NCBI GenBank assembly: GCA_013399115.1
Contig: VXAA01003156.1
Location: forward strand, 857,943-921,942
Origin: Anseranas semipalmata
Lineage: Eukaryota; Chordata; Aves; Anseriformes; Anseranatidae
Length of the DNA: 64,000 nucleotides
Reading direction: 5' to 3'
In this document: positions 14,001-26,600 of the stretch, in pieces
Layout: every line of letters starts with the position of its first letter
Numbering within the stretch: position 1 is the stretch's first letter
Notes under the pieces: generated by a model
Seen by the model: the letters and a program-made list of their open reading frames with translations, nothing else
Told to the model about the DNA's origin: nothing
Database searches by the model: none
Position numbers and translations under genes: made by a program

Positions 14001-14960
14001 CTTGCCTATGGTGGCAGCAGCAGAGAATGAATTTTCCAGCTGCTACTGCCTGCTGTTGAAAACATATAGAGAAATGCCTGTTGTGGGTGGGGAAATGGGC
14101 AGGTGAGTTCCCACTGTACGGCCTCAATGAGGTCAGAAAAACCTAGAACCTAGACTTAAGTCTGAGCAGAAGTTCTGAAAACAGATCTTCTACAGGGCTT
14201 GGATCTCACTGAAATACTCTAGATAGCTCTTGCAGATCTGCCTTTCTGGGCAGCTCTTCTCCCAGTTGATTCTTAGGGAGAGAAGTTTTGTCCTAGTCCT
14301 GTCTCACAAGTATCTTTGTATTAAATGCAACATAGTAAGAGTAGTGTTAAAACATTGGTATGCATCAATCAAGCTGTGATTTATGTGATGATCTGGGAGA
14401 ATTCAACTATTTACTACTTTTATGGTATTTTTGGGATGTGTAGAGCACTTGAAGATTTTCAAAGATGTTGAATAGAAGTTATCCTGTATGAGTTGCATAG
14501 TTGGCACTATTTTAACCTGCTATGGAATCCAGTACCTTCTTGTTACCAAGCAAGCCTGTGTCTAATATATTAGATCAAAACATATTCCTGTCTCCAAATG
14601 CTAACAGCAGCACATTCAGTTCTCTGGATTTCAGCAGCTAAAGTGGGTGTTGCAGGAAGTTTGGCACTGTTTCTCTTTGCAGAATAATAAACACAGATGA
14701 TGTTGCTTTGGTTTTCATATAGACATGGAGGCTCTTTCCTCATAAAAGCATGTTCATAGACAAATGGTGACTTTTAGCTTTTAAAAAATAACAATACTAG
14801 TTGAAGTAGATAGGCTAGAAATAGTTGTATAAATTTCTCACAGACCCCAGTGTGATGGTTTCTTCTATTTTAGACTAAAAGACCATTTTATAGTTCATTT
14901 TTCCAACAGATGTGTTAGATTATTACATTCTATAACACTTGCTGCTTTTCTCTTTTCCAG

Positions 14961-15019
14961 GAGGAGGCCAGGGCATACCTGTGGAGCTGTGGCTTCTCTT
15001 TCTGCAAGCTCTGCCAAAG
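14961..15019 (+). CDS. Candidate internal exon (59 nt), product unknown
   Basis: Visible directly: a long pyrimidine-rich stretch ending TTTTCCAG immediately before 14961, and an almost perfect donor, CCAAAG followed by GTATGT, at 15020. These are among the best matched acceptor and donor in the window. All three frames are open across the 59 nt. One reads EEARAYLWSCGFSFCKLCQ and another GGQGIPVELWLLFLQALPK. The third ends with one leftover base, G, which would combine with the first two bases of the candidate exon at 20562 to keep that exon's open frame. I recognise no protein family. It could be a coding exon, a non-coding RNA exon or a chance splice pair. Confidence 0.35.
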
Positions 15020-18000
15020 GTATGTACTTTATGCATGGTTACGCTCCCCAGTATTCATCTCAAACGCAGTATGGAAACTTTCAGAAAAGTGACTTGCAAA
15101 GCTATTGGTAGAAGAAGAATACTTACGTGATTTTGAATGCAGTATTTTAAACACCAGATAAAGGTCTTCCCAAGAAAGTTGCATTGAATTAGAACTAAGT
15201 TTGAGAATTCACATCATCACATATGTCAGTTAACCATCCTGCTTGTACTGTCTACCGTGAGTGATGTTCAAGACTGGGCTTTGTGGTAATGGGAAAACAC
15301 TTGGTTTCAGAGGCTTCAGGACAAGAACAAAGCTATATAATAGTATCTATACACTGACTTCAGAATCATGGCCAGTGTCTGTTGATATGATTTCCCAAGG
15401 TCATGCCATAACTCAGTTATCACTTCTGGGCAAATACATGACATAATGGAAGTGCTGTGTCCTTCACTTGCTCAGTCTGAGAGTCTCCCTAGATCTCTGT
15501 AAGGAGGTCTTCTTTTCTAACCAAGGATTGAGTCAAGGTTGCACTGCTCCTCCTCAGCAGCTTGGTACCTGAAGCAGTTCTACCAGGAGAATTGCCTCAG
15601 GCGGAGAAAGTGCTTTCAGCAGATGTGTAAGATTTTGACCCAAAGATAGGACAACAAAGTAAATAAGAACCTGATGTTCAAAGGTTCGAAGCTGTCCCTG
15701 CTGTCTAGTTTGTTTTATAGCTTGGAAGAACTGAAATAGCTTTTGTGGTGATAATTGTTAGCATATGATTACAGAGTTAAGAATAGAGAATAGCTTTTTT
15801 TCCTATAAATGTTATTGTAAAAGCCCAGAATATAACTTCATATTTCCACAGTTTTTCTGAACTAATGCAAATAACTATGTAGTCTGGTGATTAGTTTCTA
15901 TATAATTCTATAGGATGCTGCAAAATTCCTGAGTAAAATTCTGTGCTTTCTAACAAACTCTAGATTTCCACATGTCTGCTTTGTCAGCTTGGCAGTGTCT
16001 GCCTGGTAGCAGAGAAAGCAACGTATGATGAGGAACAGTGGGACTGATTTAATTATTCATTCATTTTGTTTTTTCCTCTTTTTGAGCAGAGGGCAGGAAG
16101 TGGTTCCTTTGAACCATCAGACTGCATAAGCTTTTACTATTGCAGTTTGTGCTCTCCTCTGTACCTTCTAGCCCCCTGCCACTTCCCCTACATCATTTGT
16201 AGTTGGAGCTGATGGTGCCCCAGTTCCTTAATGAGCCTTGGGCAGGGAATATGCTGGTTCTGTCTTTCAACATCCCAAGAACCGTGAACATTTTCTAGTT
16301 CTGCATTTGGAAAGACAGATATTCCCTGACCTTGTGTGAACTCACCAATGCTTTTCTCCCTCCATAGACCACTTTTTTTCAGTGTGGAAGAAAGAACTGA
16401 GAGCGATTCAGAACTAATTTAAACAAAGTTTTCCCAAGTAAATCTCAACCACCCATTGGTTTTCCTGGAGGAGCAATATACAATAGGCCTTTGTCTCCAA
16501 CTGGTTTTATTTATTATTTTTGAATCTAAATGCCTAGCTTGACCCCGATCTTAAAGGGCTTTTTGTCCCTGAGGCTTAGCAGTTCATCCTTGAAACCTTT
16601 TGAAGATGGGACTCTTCTGTGAATACACAAGGTATCATAAATCGTTCAGTACTAGAATTAATGCAAATTATTCTAATTATATCTGAGTCAGAGCTTGTTA
16701 CATTTTAAAGGAACTAGAGACAAAGCAAACTGGTCATGAAAGAAGTTTTATAGTTTCTACAGAAAGATATTTTTGTGAATTAGGTAAGGATTCCTTGACA
16801 AAAACAATGAGGCAGCGGAGGAGGGGGAGACAACAGGTTTGTGGTTCCTACAAGCTGTGAGCTCTAAATTAGCTGTGTAAGATTAGCTGTTGAGTTAACT
16901 ATTCATTTTAGCTATTTGTTTGGGTACTGAAATCCATGTTCTTTAGAGGCAAAATAAAATAACCAACAGATCTACATCATCTCTTCGCTTTGAATTAGTT
17001 TGCGTAAAGCATGAAGGCAGTGTACCAGTTGTCAGCTGGTGATAAAACAATTATTTTAACTTGAAAACAATGCTGCTCAAATAACAAGGATTTCACCAGG
17101 AGGCTTACATTCTTAAAAGTGTTTTTTTGATGGTCTCTGACTAGGCAGAATAAGATATTGGGCTTTCAAATTGGTCTGTTTAAAGATCCTCCCCATTTTA
17201 GTTTGATTGTAAGTATTTGGCCTTGTAGAACACAGCTTTCACATGTACATTCTGATATTTCATGAGCTGAAAAGTTAATGAAAATTATTGTAGCACCAGG
17301 GAATGTGTTTCTGATACCAGTTAGTATAGATAGAGAGCCGCAGCCAGTTTTCTTGCAAGAGCTGAATGCTTGCAACTGAATGAGAATCTCTGTAAAGGGT
17401 TCAGCTCCCAGTTATATGAGGGCAGATTTTCTGAAGTGTTTCAGTTCTGATCTTTCCAAAAGTCTTTGTCTCTAGCTCATCTTCACTTAGTAGCCTTGCC
17501 CCTCTCTGCCCCTCTAATACTTCTGACTTGATAAATAGTGGATACCTTTCTTCCCGAAGAGGTATTGTCGCTAAAATCCAAACCCTGAAAATTGTGCTGG
17601 TCACAGGTAAATAAATTTTGACTAGTACTGAAATCTTGTCATGCACAATCATGAAAATGAGAGAAAAGGGGGATTCTTAGCTCATCTGTTTTACTGCCAT
17701 GCTGGTGTATCAGTGTTCCTTGCAATACTGCTTGGTCCAATTTACTTTTAAATGGCTGAAGTGGTAGTTTATGCCACTGAAGAAATTATATAACGTCCAT
17801 GACATTTGACTGTAATAGGAATTTTTCCTTATAGTTAGAGTTGTCTTTTGCTTAATTTTAGACTGGCTTCTCCTGGATATAGCTCCTTTTCTTTCCTAAT
17901 GCACACTGACAATTTTCAAAACCTTAATTCATCACTTAGTCAAATCTCTTTCAAGGATAAAATATCAACAGTGTTATTAGTGAAACAGTATCAAAATTCA

Positions 18001-19644
18001 TGAGAAAAAGATCCTGACCCTAAGATGTAGTGTTGGAGGTAGATGGCTGGGCATGGGCCCCATTTCACTCCTTGTTTCAGAGCCTCTACAAACATGCCAC
18101 AGCAGCACTTCTTAATATACCCGTGGATTTCATGTCAACAGTGCACAAATTGTTGAGATTAAGGGATAAGACTTGTCATCACCAACTTCACCATCAGGAG
18201 GAACTTGATATGAGAACATGGACAGAACAAACCCCAAAGATATCTGTTTGTACAGGTTGTGGAAATTTATGTTGTGGTTTGTCTCCATGAGCATTAACCT
18301 GAGGCTAGATGACATAAAGACCTGAGACTCCTGCTGCCCCATTGCATTTTCTCCACTAGCATCACCATATTTTATTCATTGGCCCTGAGGCCAAGACATC
18401 AGATGTTCCCTGTTTGCTTGAGCATTCATTGCTTGTGTGGTGTCAGTGATAAATCATCTGGCTCCTGTTTGGTCCCTGAAATAAAAACTATGCATCCAAT
18501 CTGCTACTGGGTTTTCTCTTTCAGAATTTATTCTAACACAGGTCATGATACACTCAGAATCAGAGAAAAATTATGCCAGGAGTGGACTGAAGAATGGACA
18601 GAACCATTCTTGAGTCTTCAACCAGCATTAAAGAGAAAAAGATTTGAAATACTTATTTGAAATTATGTTAGTGTGGGGGTCTGGATATAGATAACATAAA
18701 GGAGATAAGGCTCAGTGGTTGGAGCTGAGCATATATCCATAGTGCTGCGCTCCTGAACCCTATGCTGATTCAAAAATGGAAAAAGTAGATATGGTCATTT
18801 CCAGTGCTATGATGGATGTTCATAAGACCGTTTCAACTATTGCATCCTTTAACTTTAAGACTGCAGTGTCACCAACAGCTGCTTTTTTTTTTTTTTAATT
18901 CCAGAAGCTTCTGACAGTCAGCAAGGATTGTATCCAAACGGTCTCACTGAGTAGTAGTGCACAGTTTGTTCCAGCAAATGCATTATTACCTATTAAACAT
19001 TTATACAGCAGTATGAAGTTAGACAAGGATTCACAAACATAAATAAGACCTGTGCTTTGCACTGTAGAGCTTGCAGTCTAAATCATGCCCAGACGATGAC
19101 ATACAGCACAGCTGCTTGTAGGAGGAAGGGTGAGAAATGTTTGAAGGAGAAGTGATTTCTGAGAAGATGGTGACTGGAGAAGAGGATTTGCAAGTCTAGG
19201 AACTAACAAATCAAAAGGTGCAAAACAGAGTGAAAATAGGTTTAGGAGGTAGTAAGGAACAGAAAAGAAGTTGTTAGTTATGAGATAAATTTAACATGAA
19301 ATAGATTGGAGAATTCTCTGGTTTTACCACTTTCTGAACATTCAAGCTGGATGGGAGACTTTGGGTGGCTTTCTACCAACTTTCTCTGCATACTAGCAGA
19401 ATGGAATAAAGTCTGTGGAAGTCTCTGTCTTGATGAGCAATTAATATAATTTCTTTGGTCTGCCCTGACCAAATGCAACACTGTTCCTTCAATACCTATT
19501 GATCTTCTGAGCTCTGCACTTTTTCCTTTTTCCTGAACAAGAGCTCCATATGCTCCACCTGGGAAGCTTCTTTTATTAACTGGGCACTTCCAGTACTGGA
19601 TTTATTCTCTCTAGGTTCATTCCATCTGTGTTTCCTCTCAGCTT

Positions 19645-19675
<31 letters not shown>

Positions 19676-20561
19676 TTACAGCAGTACCAAGGAATTAAAA
19701 AAACAAAGGGTTCTATAGATGTTTGTATTTGTTGCCTGGAGTCTGTCCTATAAGGGAGCTACAGAAAACACTGCGTGATGAGTCTAGTGAACTGTAGGGG
19801 AAGAGAGAAATAATGATATTATTATCTGGGGGTGGCTCTAAGCAAACGTGTCTAGGACACAGGTACTCTCTGGTCTGGAAAACCAAGCTGACTCCACTGT
19901 GAGAGAAAGAGTACGTAAAACAGAGGGTTAGTTGGTGTTGAGAAAGGAGTGGCACCTTCCATGAGCATCCATTTCTATTTTTCCTTCTTGCTGTCTGTTG
20001 ACAACATCAGGAACAGCGGGGCTCCTCAGCAGCTTTGACACAGCCAGATCCATCATTCAGATGCATTCAATTTTGCCCATACTGCTGGGAAGCTTTTAGC
20101 CTGTTAAAACTAGCTAGTGCCAGTTCTTAGTAGTCCATACAAGTAATTTCATGGCAGTGCTGTGAAATTATGTAGGTTTCTGCCAATTTTGTTTGTGTTC
20201 CCTTGAGGTTTCATCTGAGATCTGGGCATGGTGCAAGTACGGTGAAAGACAATTGCCATTATGAGGAGGGTGCACTGTGAATGTACAAACTCACTATCTA
20301 TAGCATTAATGTAGATTTTTGCCTTTTTTCGAAAAAGCAGAATATGAAGTGCCTCAGCTGAAGTCATGGAGAGAGACTCTGGATAAGGCTGAAAATGAAA
20401 CTAAAGTCTTTGCCTGGGGCTTCTCGGTGCCTACGCACCCATTATGTCCCTGCTGCAAATCTGCATGTGGCATTTGGAAAGCAAAATTTTTCTTTGCCCC
20501 AGCACCGCACTTAATGACCTCAGACCATTACTCTTCTTTTTCCTTTTCCTCACCCCCACAG
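15020..20561. other. Non-coding stretch between two exon candidates (possible intron)
   Basis: If the flanking candidates belong to one + strand transcript, this is its intron. I see no clear further exon. T-runs occur at about 18883-18896 (followed by AATTCCAG) and 19642-19680 (ending in CTTACAG), both acceptor-like but without a downstream donor I trust. A stretch around 18990-19080 has phrases reminiscent of old LINE or MIR fossils ('gagcttgcagtctaa'), too decayed to name. Confidence 0.55.
19642..19677 (+). repeat. Long T-run with C interruptions
   Basis: CTTTCTTTC leads into about 21 consecutive T and then CTTCTTACAG. It is low-complexity polypyrimidine sequence. The terminal CAG makes it an acceptor look-alike, with no supported exon after it. 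Confidence 0.85.
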
Positions 20562-20965
20562 TCATTTTTAATACACAGCTGTCAGAGGAGTTACTAAACA
20601 TTTGGCTGAATGCAGCAATTTTTATCAGAGCCCTCGCGGAATGTGAGAAATCACACGCTGGAGAGCTACTTGCACAGAGGCAGCAAATTCGGGAGCAAGC
20701 TGTCAGGAAAGGGACGTCCTGTCACCAGCTCTCGTACTCCGACACAGTTACCAGCAACGCGAGCGGCCGGTCACGGTCACGCCGTCCATCCTTCCTGGCT
20801 GGCTCTGCCAGCTCAAGTCCATTTGTGAGCAGTGTAACAAAGGGCACGGCCGGGGGACGCACAGGCAGCGTAGCTGCTGGGCACTCCCTGCCTGGGGCTG
20901 AGGCCAGCCTGAGGGCTTTAAAGAATAAAGTCCCTGTCAACAAGGACTCCGTGGACCATCTCCAT
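20562..20965 (+). CDS. Candidate coding exon (404 nt), product unknown
   Basis: Visible directly: a strong acceptor (about 30 pyrimidine-rich bases ending CACCCCCACAG at 20561), a donor CCAT followed by GTAAGC at 20966, and a stop-free frame across the whole segment. Read from 20564 it gives 134 full codons, starting IFNTQLSEELLNIWLNAAIF and ending KDSVDHLH. The N-terminal third looks helical (LLAQRQQIREQAVRK). The middle is Ser/Arg-rich and low complexity, with RSRSRRPSFL, a basophilic-kinase type site. G/C-ending codons and CpGs are common here compared with the flanks, as expected of an avian coding exon. The frame stays open in both directions, from at least 20444 to a TGA at 21068-21070. 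The length is divisible by three only after removing the first two bases, so the incoming phase must leave one base, which the 14961-15019 candidate can do. I recognise no family. A GC-rich chance frame or an RNA exon remains possible. Confidence 0.35.
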
Positions 20966-23538
20966 GTAAGCCTCCACCCCGAGGGCTCTGACCCTGGTTT
21001 GGGCAAAACCTGCATGACTTTAGTTCTTAGTTTCACGTTTCTGGGTGCCTGGGCTCTCCTGCTCATCTGATCTCTTGGAAGCTGCTAGAAATTCATAGTC
21101 TCATCTGCTCCTTGTGGCAGGGCTGACTGACCAGCCTACGTGGTGCAGTTACGTGCTCCTTTGTAGACTGATGACACTTTCTTGGCCAAAGTGAGTAGTC
21201 CTGCTCAGAGAAACATAATATTGCATGGGAGGGGATGCACTCATCCTTCTCCCAACAAAACCTACCTCTGTGTAAGAGTAGCAGAAGTTGTGATATCGTA
21301 AAACTGGGATTACAGTATCAGTCCAGCTGGAGCGTGTTCCTTTTAGATTTGATTTAAGTAGCGTAAGCTTGTGAAACTGGCTTGAATTGGCTTGATATCG
21401 AAACCAATTTTGGAAACATGAAGCAGAGCAAAGGTAATTTGTGTAAAAGTGTAAGGCCACTGCAGTCGCTGGTGCCAAGGACAGACAGCTGGAGAGAGGG
21501 AAATGTCGCAGAGAAAGGGGATGGGGCTTATGAGGTATCTATAAACTGAAGATTTCTATCTCCAAATCACAGTTTAGTGGCAGCTAGAAAACAGGGGAAT
21601 GAGGTAGAAGAGAAAGTGGCAAATAATGCAGATAATAAGTTATCTTGCTTAGCAAAACATTGCTAAGAAATAAAACTCCATCCCTGGAAGGAAAACAACA
21701 AATGCCACAGCTGAAGCTGATGGTCTGGAGGTGAAATAGGAACCAAAGGCTGTGCCAAGGTTAAACCTTTTTTCCTCCTCCCCACGTGTTATCACAGGGA
21801 CAAAGACAGAGACTTGCTTTTTGCCTGTCCCAGAACCACGCTGGGTAGATTGATAAAGCTTCCACTATTTCAGGTTTGGATCTGAAAGATTGAGGAGATA
21901 AACTGTTACTTGCATGGGAACAAATAGGGGGATGTGGAGAAAATAAAGGGTGAAGCACATGGGAAACATCTACTCCAAGGAGGCATTTTAGAAATAAGCT
22001 TCAGCAGGGCAAGAGAAGCAGCTGGGCTGCTTGCAGGGGACCCTCTGAGCTGCAATGAGAAAGAGGAGAGGAGAGGAGGCGAGGCAGAGTTAGTGATAAG
22101 GTTTCAGCCAGACCCAAGAAACAGCAAGGACCCAGACTGCAACCTCCTGGCTGAGGTGCCTCTCTAGCCTAGACTGAAGGTGAAAAATTGGAGTGTCCGT
22201 GGGTAGTGCACTGCCTTTAACCCAGACCTAGCTCAGGGAGAGGAACAGGGCACTTTGGATTTGTGCTGGAAGCAAGGTAGGTGGTTAGCTTACAGAATGA
22301 TTTATCAGAAGTGGTGCCTCCTCCTTGAGGAGGATCTTATCACCCTGTAATCGCAAGGGAACTGAGCTGTCTGGAGAACACCAGGCCATCCAAAGAGGGG
22401 TGGTGCTAGGTTAGGGCTTCCAGACTCTGCTTCTTGTTGTGCCATAGGTTCTTTTTGGGACCTTGACGAGCACTTAAGAGTAGATTCAGATGTTTGGTTC
22501 CAAGTCTTCAGAAGTTCCAGGAGCATTGCTCCAGACATGCAGACAGTCATACTTGTTCCCAAACATCTGTCTTACCTGAACCTGACTTGTTCTCTTGGCT
22601 TCTACTTTATTGCACCAAAATGTAAAAGATTTCACTTTAAGTTCTTCTGTGGAGCTATATTTTCATGACTAGTGTAAACTGATCCAACTCCTGACTAGCA
22701 CTGGTGAGGTAAATTGGGAACTGATCCAGCTAAAAACTTATCCAGCAAATACAAAATGGTGCCTCACTGACACAGGGAAGCTGCTTTGTGTCTTCTCAAG
22801 CAGAAGAGATGCCCAGCTGCAGCTTTCTCAGAAGTGCTGATCAGTTTCTTGTATGTGACCCTGAGGCTTCTGGTACTGATAAAGGCTTCTGGATTAAGTA
22901 AATCGATGATCTGATCAACTGTGGCATCTCCTAGGTCCTTTTTTTCTGAAAAGTAAAAATTGTTCCCTACATTGCTAAAATTAAACTCTCTTTATTTCTC
23001 CAGTTGTCTGACTTCATTTTTTTTTTTTTTCACATTGCTTTTGGGAGGCTGATCCAAAGCCCACTGAAAGCAATAATAGGATTCATGTTACTGATAGCAG
23101 ACTTTGGATCGGTAATAAATTCAGTTATTGTGCCTGGGGATTGTACTGTTTATACTCCACAACTCAGTCTCTATATCCCATAATGTATAATAAAAGATAA
23201 GTTGGAATAAAATTAATCCTATGTATCCAATTATCTCTTATTATCCCTTTGAATTTATGGGAAGTCTTCCTACACTTAAAGACCACAATTGCCCTAGAAT
23301 TGATCTAATCCCTGTTTTCATAAACCTTTTTTGGATGAAAGCACCTCAAAGTGCTCTACAGCGACTGCTCAGGCCTTCCAGTACAAGTCTTTCTGTGGTT
23401 GTGCTACACCACCGTTCCCATAATGAGCCACGAGAAATGCAGTTGTGGGATTGGTTCCTTAGTTGTTGAAAAGAACTATCCACAAATGGACAGAGTTGTT
23501 AATACTGTGTTTTGGTTGTGACTAATTTTTTTTTCCAG
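20966..23538. other. Non-coding stretch, no gene seen
   Basis: After the candidate exon the + frame remains open to 21070 and ends in a hydrophobic run (FLGAWALLL). I regard this as read-through into an intron rather than a real C-terminus. A good minus-strand donor-type motif (CAG then GTAAGA) lies near 22572-22577, with no convincing acceptor to match. A T-run is at 23017-23030. Nothing else is supportable. Confidence 0.55.
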
Positions 23539-23611
23539 CCTAGGTGGGCTGCAGAAAGGAAAACAACAAAATTTTCCATGAACCACAATAAAAGAAAGTT
23601 TTGCTTCCCTG
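23539..23611 (+). other. Weak exon candidate (73 nt)
   Basis: The segment follows a T-rich acceptor (TTTTTTTTTCCAG at 23526-23538) and precedes a donor, CCCTG then GTGAGA. One frame is open through it and reads PRWAAERKTTKFSMNHNKRK and onward. That frame matches nothing I know, and the segment is A-rich and of low coding character. It may be a non-coding exon or a chance pair. Confidence 0.18.
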
Positions 23612-26600
23612 GTGAGAAGAGCCACTCCCAAAGCAGAATGCTTTCGGGGCGGGTGGGGACATTAGCTGGAAGGGAGAGGCTTCATGATCCAAAGAACAGA
23701 TTCAGACTGTCGAGGTGCTGTTCAGCATCTCTGATGCTTGGTTGCATGGCCTCAGCTCGCTGGATTTCTGAGTTAGGTCAATCTCTGGTTCCATGAAGCA
23801 TATACTTTTTTTTTTTTAATGGATCCTGAGACACTTGAGCCCTCTGTGCTCAGGATGAATGTTAAAATATCCCATTGGACTTCCATGTTAATCATCTTCT
23901 ATGGTGAAGAAGAATGCTGGATGTGGGCAACTTGCTGTTCTCTGTTGAGGAAGTGTTTATTTTTTGAAAAGATTGCGCTGCTGAAAGATGTATTAATATG
24001 TGTTAGGTTGAAAGTGGTGATTGAGAGTTTATCCCAAAGTACTGTGCTTAAAATCCAGGATCATGTCTGATTTTTAAGGAGCACGGTTTTGCTTGCAGAT
24101 GCTAGTTAAGGAGCAGTGGCCCTTCATTATCTTTTAATTTCTGTGATGAGAGACCAGTTGGGATAGATCTTGTCCACCAATGGCCTTTCAGTGGTCTTTG
24201 TCTCTGTGAAAACACAAAGCTGTTTTTCAAGGTAGGCTATAGAAATGGCCTGAAAAATTCAAATATGGCAAAATATTGAAAAGATCCTATGATCCCCCTC
24301 ATTATGTCATAGAAACAATGGATTAAAGCCAAAGTTAATAATCTGGGTATTGGTAAGATCACTGGGAATTTTCCTAATAGCATCAGTAGTAAATCAGTGC
24401 ATGCCATTCCAGAACCAAAAGCTGAAAAGTCATTGTTTTGATACATTCAGCCATCCAGTCTGTTTATATTGCAGCTCCTCTCTCCCTCTCAATATTTAAT
24501 TTGAAGTAGTTATGAATGTTTCTGGAAAGAAACGATTGCTGATGAAAACTGTAAAACAATGTGGCAAAGGAGGATCTTAAGTTTTAATGGCAGGATTAAC
24601 TATGTTATGTTTTCAAAGCTGGAAAAAAATATTTTTCACTTTTCAGCTTTTAAATCCATTTTTTCTTTGAAAATCATTCTGTCCTTTCCCCGTCCCTCAC
24701 CCGAATACCTTTGCTCTCCTTTCCTTTTCATTTCTTTGCTCTATCCAATAGAAGAGGGGCAGGGAGGCAACTGAACTGGTAGAAACTCACTGATATGCCA
24801 AACCTGTTTTATTACTTAAAAAAATAAAAATAAAAAATGAGACGATGAAAACTCCAAGGAACTGCACAGAAAATCTTATTGGGGTGCAGTTGCTGCAATA
24901 AATCATGTTAAGCTGCTTCAGGTCATAATGCAGGTATAATTCTTGTCAACTGGGCATACTGAAGGCAATCTGGTTGAACCCTCAGACACTGTAGTGACTC
25001 TCCTGATCTGTACAGGCCCATGTGTTTGAAGGCTTTGTGCTAAGGCACTTGTTCAGAAAAAAAACATCATTCACTGAACAACCATCTCCCTCTGTAACAC
25101 CTGAAGGACTTCCTATCCAGCTCTTGAATTGTCACAAGTCTGCTTATTTTAGGAGATTTTGGTGGAGCTGCTGTATAAAGAGGAATGCCCATGGACGCAA
25201 GCATCCCAGAACAGGTCCCATCAGTGCGTTGAGCTCTCATTCATCTACTGAACAAAGTATCTGGTTGCACCTTGGCTGTTGTTTGGATAAACAAGAACCC
25301 AATGCCTTGCAGTTACATGAGTTACTCCATCAGTAATTTCCTTAATGTCTTCTGACATGAGGTGTAGTTGCAACTACATGAAGGTAACGAGATTTCTTCT
25401 GATCCCTTCTTGATTCCTCTTGATTTACCATGTGACTCTTAATTAAAAGAGGGAAAGAAAGGGGGAATGGGCGGAGATATCATTTTTAGTCAAGCCTTGA
25501 AGAAGGGAAGGTAAGAATGCATGTAGGAAAGGCAGATTGTCCCAAAGTGACTTTTAATTCTGCTGGTTCTCTAGCTGTGAGTACGTGGTAAAGGGGAAGA
25601 GAAAGGATGGACCTGTCAGGACACACTGGTGAAGGAGACTCAGGAGCACAGCTTGCTGCTGTGAATGGGTCAAAGATCAGGACCTGAAGATTGTTCACTA
25701 GGGCCTGTGCAGGAGGAAAGAGAACATCTCTTCTTGCTGTATCATCCCCTGCACTTGCTATGGAGGGGATGTAATGTGCTCTTCAGGATGGGTGAAGTGG
25801 CAGAGGACAGAATGAGGAAGCAGAGCCTTGTTTACATGGGTGTCTTCACCATTTCTCATGCTGTTAGCACTGAAACACTCAGAATTTTCCCGAAGGCTCT
25901 TTCAGTATAGGTGTGAAGCCTTGCACAGGAAGCACACACTTTCTGAGGCAGACCGAAAGGTCTGTGATTTGGTAGTTTCTGGTGACCGTGCTTCTTGCAC
26001 GAGCATAAAGGCTGGACCAGCCCAGGATTTAGAAACCAACTTTCTCTTTGTGAGGCTCTTTTGCAGCTTAGAGGAACTATCTGGCAAAGGTGGTAGCAGA
26101 ACTTTCTTTCGATATGAAAAAAAATCTGACAAAGAGAACAACAGTACCAGACCTTAGCTTGGATTGCTTACATGAGAAATAACCAAAAATAGGCAGCATT
26201 TGAATTCTACAGCGTGTACAGAAGGCAGTAAATATTTATCTGTCCTTTCCTTCCCTTTGAAATAAACACTAAAGACTTCACTGTCATTCAGACAATCTCT
26301 GTTTCTATACTAACCCAGCTCTTTAAGGGAGATGTCTATTTCCTATTACAACCATATAGAGGCCTTGAACTGAAATATTTTGCATGCTTTTGCAGGCCTA
26401 CAGGAAACATTAAACACACAAAGACAGACAAACAGCTATTAAGCCCCAGTTTAGAACTAAGTGGAGAAGGGAAGCAGAATTTGTGGCTGCTTTTCTCAGA
26501 CCCAGTCTGAAAAGGATCTCAAGTCAATTGGTTTATTTTGCATAGAAGTGTCTTGTTTCTCAATATTAATTAACACCAGCTGTTGAACCAGCAGAGCTAG

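Larger units (their letters stand above)
3741..14960. other. Long non-coding stretch with minor repeats
   Basis: No exon is supportable in these 11 kb. The longest frames, 6583-6987 (+, 134 codons) and 8849-9256 (-, 135 codons), look like chance: their translations match nothing I know and are not bounded by a good acceptor and donor. Low-complexity items are a T/C tract at about 7842-7884, a short TG/CG-type repeat near 9259-9288 and a TGC run near 11030-11044. One ambiguous base (N) lies in a G-run at about 10938. A decent donor (CAG then GTGAGTTCC) lies at 14103 with only weak upstream acceptors. Confidence 0.65.

Noticed and set aside
21008..21070. Hydrophobic C-terminal run after the 20.56 kb candidate, resembling a membrane anchor or GPI signal
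   Set aside because: It lies beyond a good donor at 20966 and is more likely intron read-through. It lacks a clear anchor-site context.
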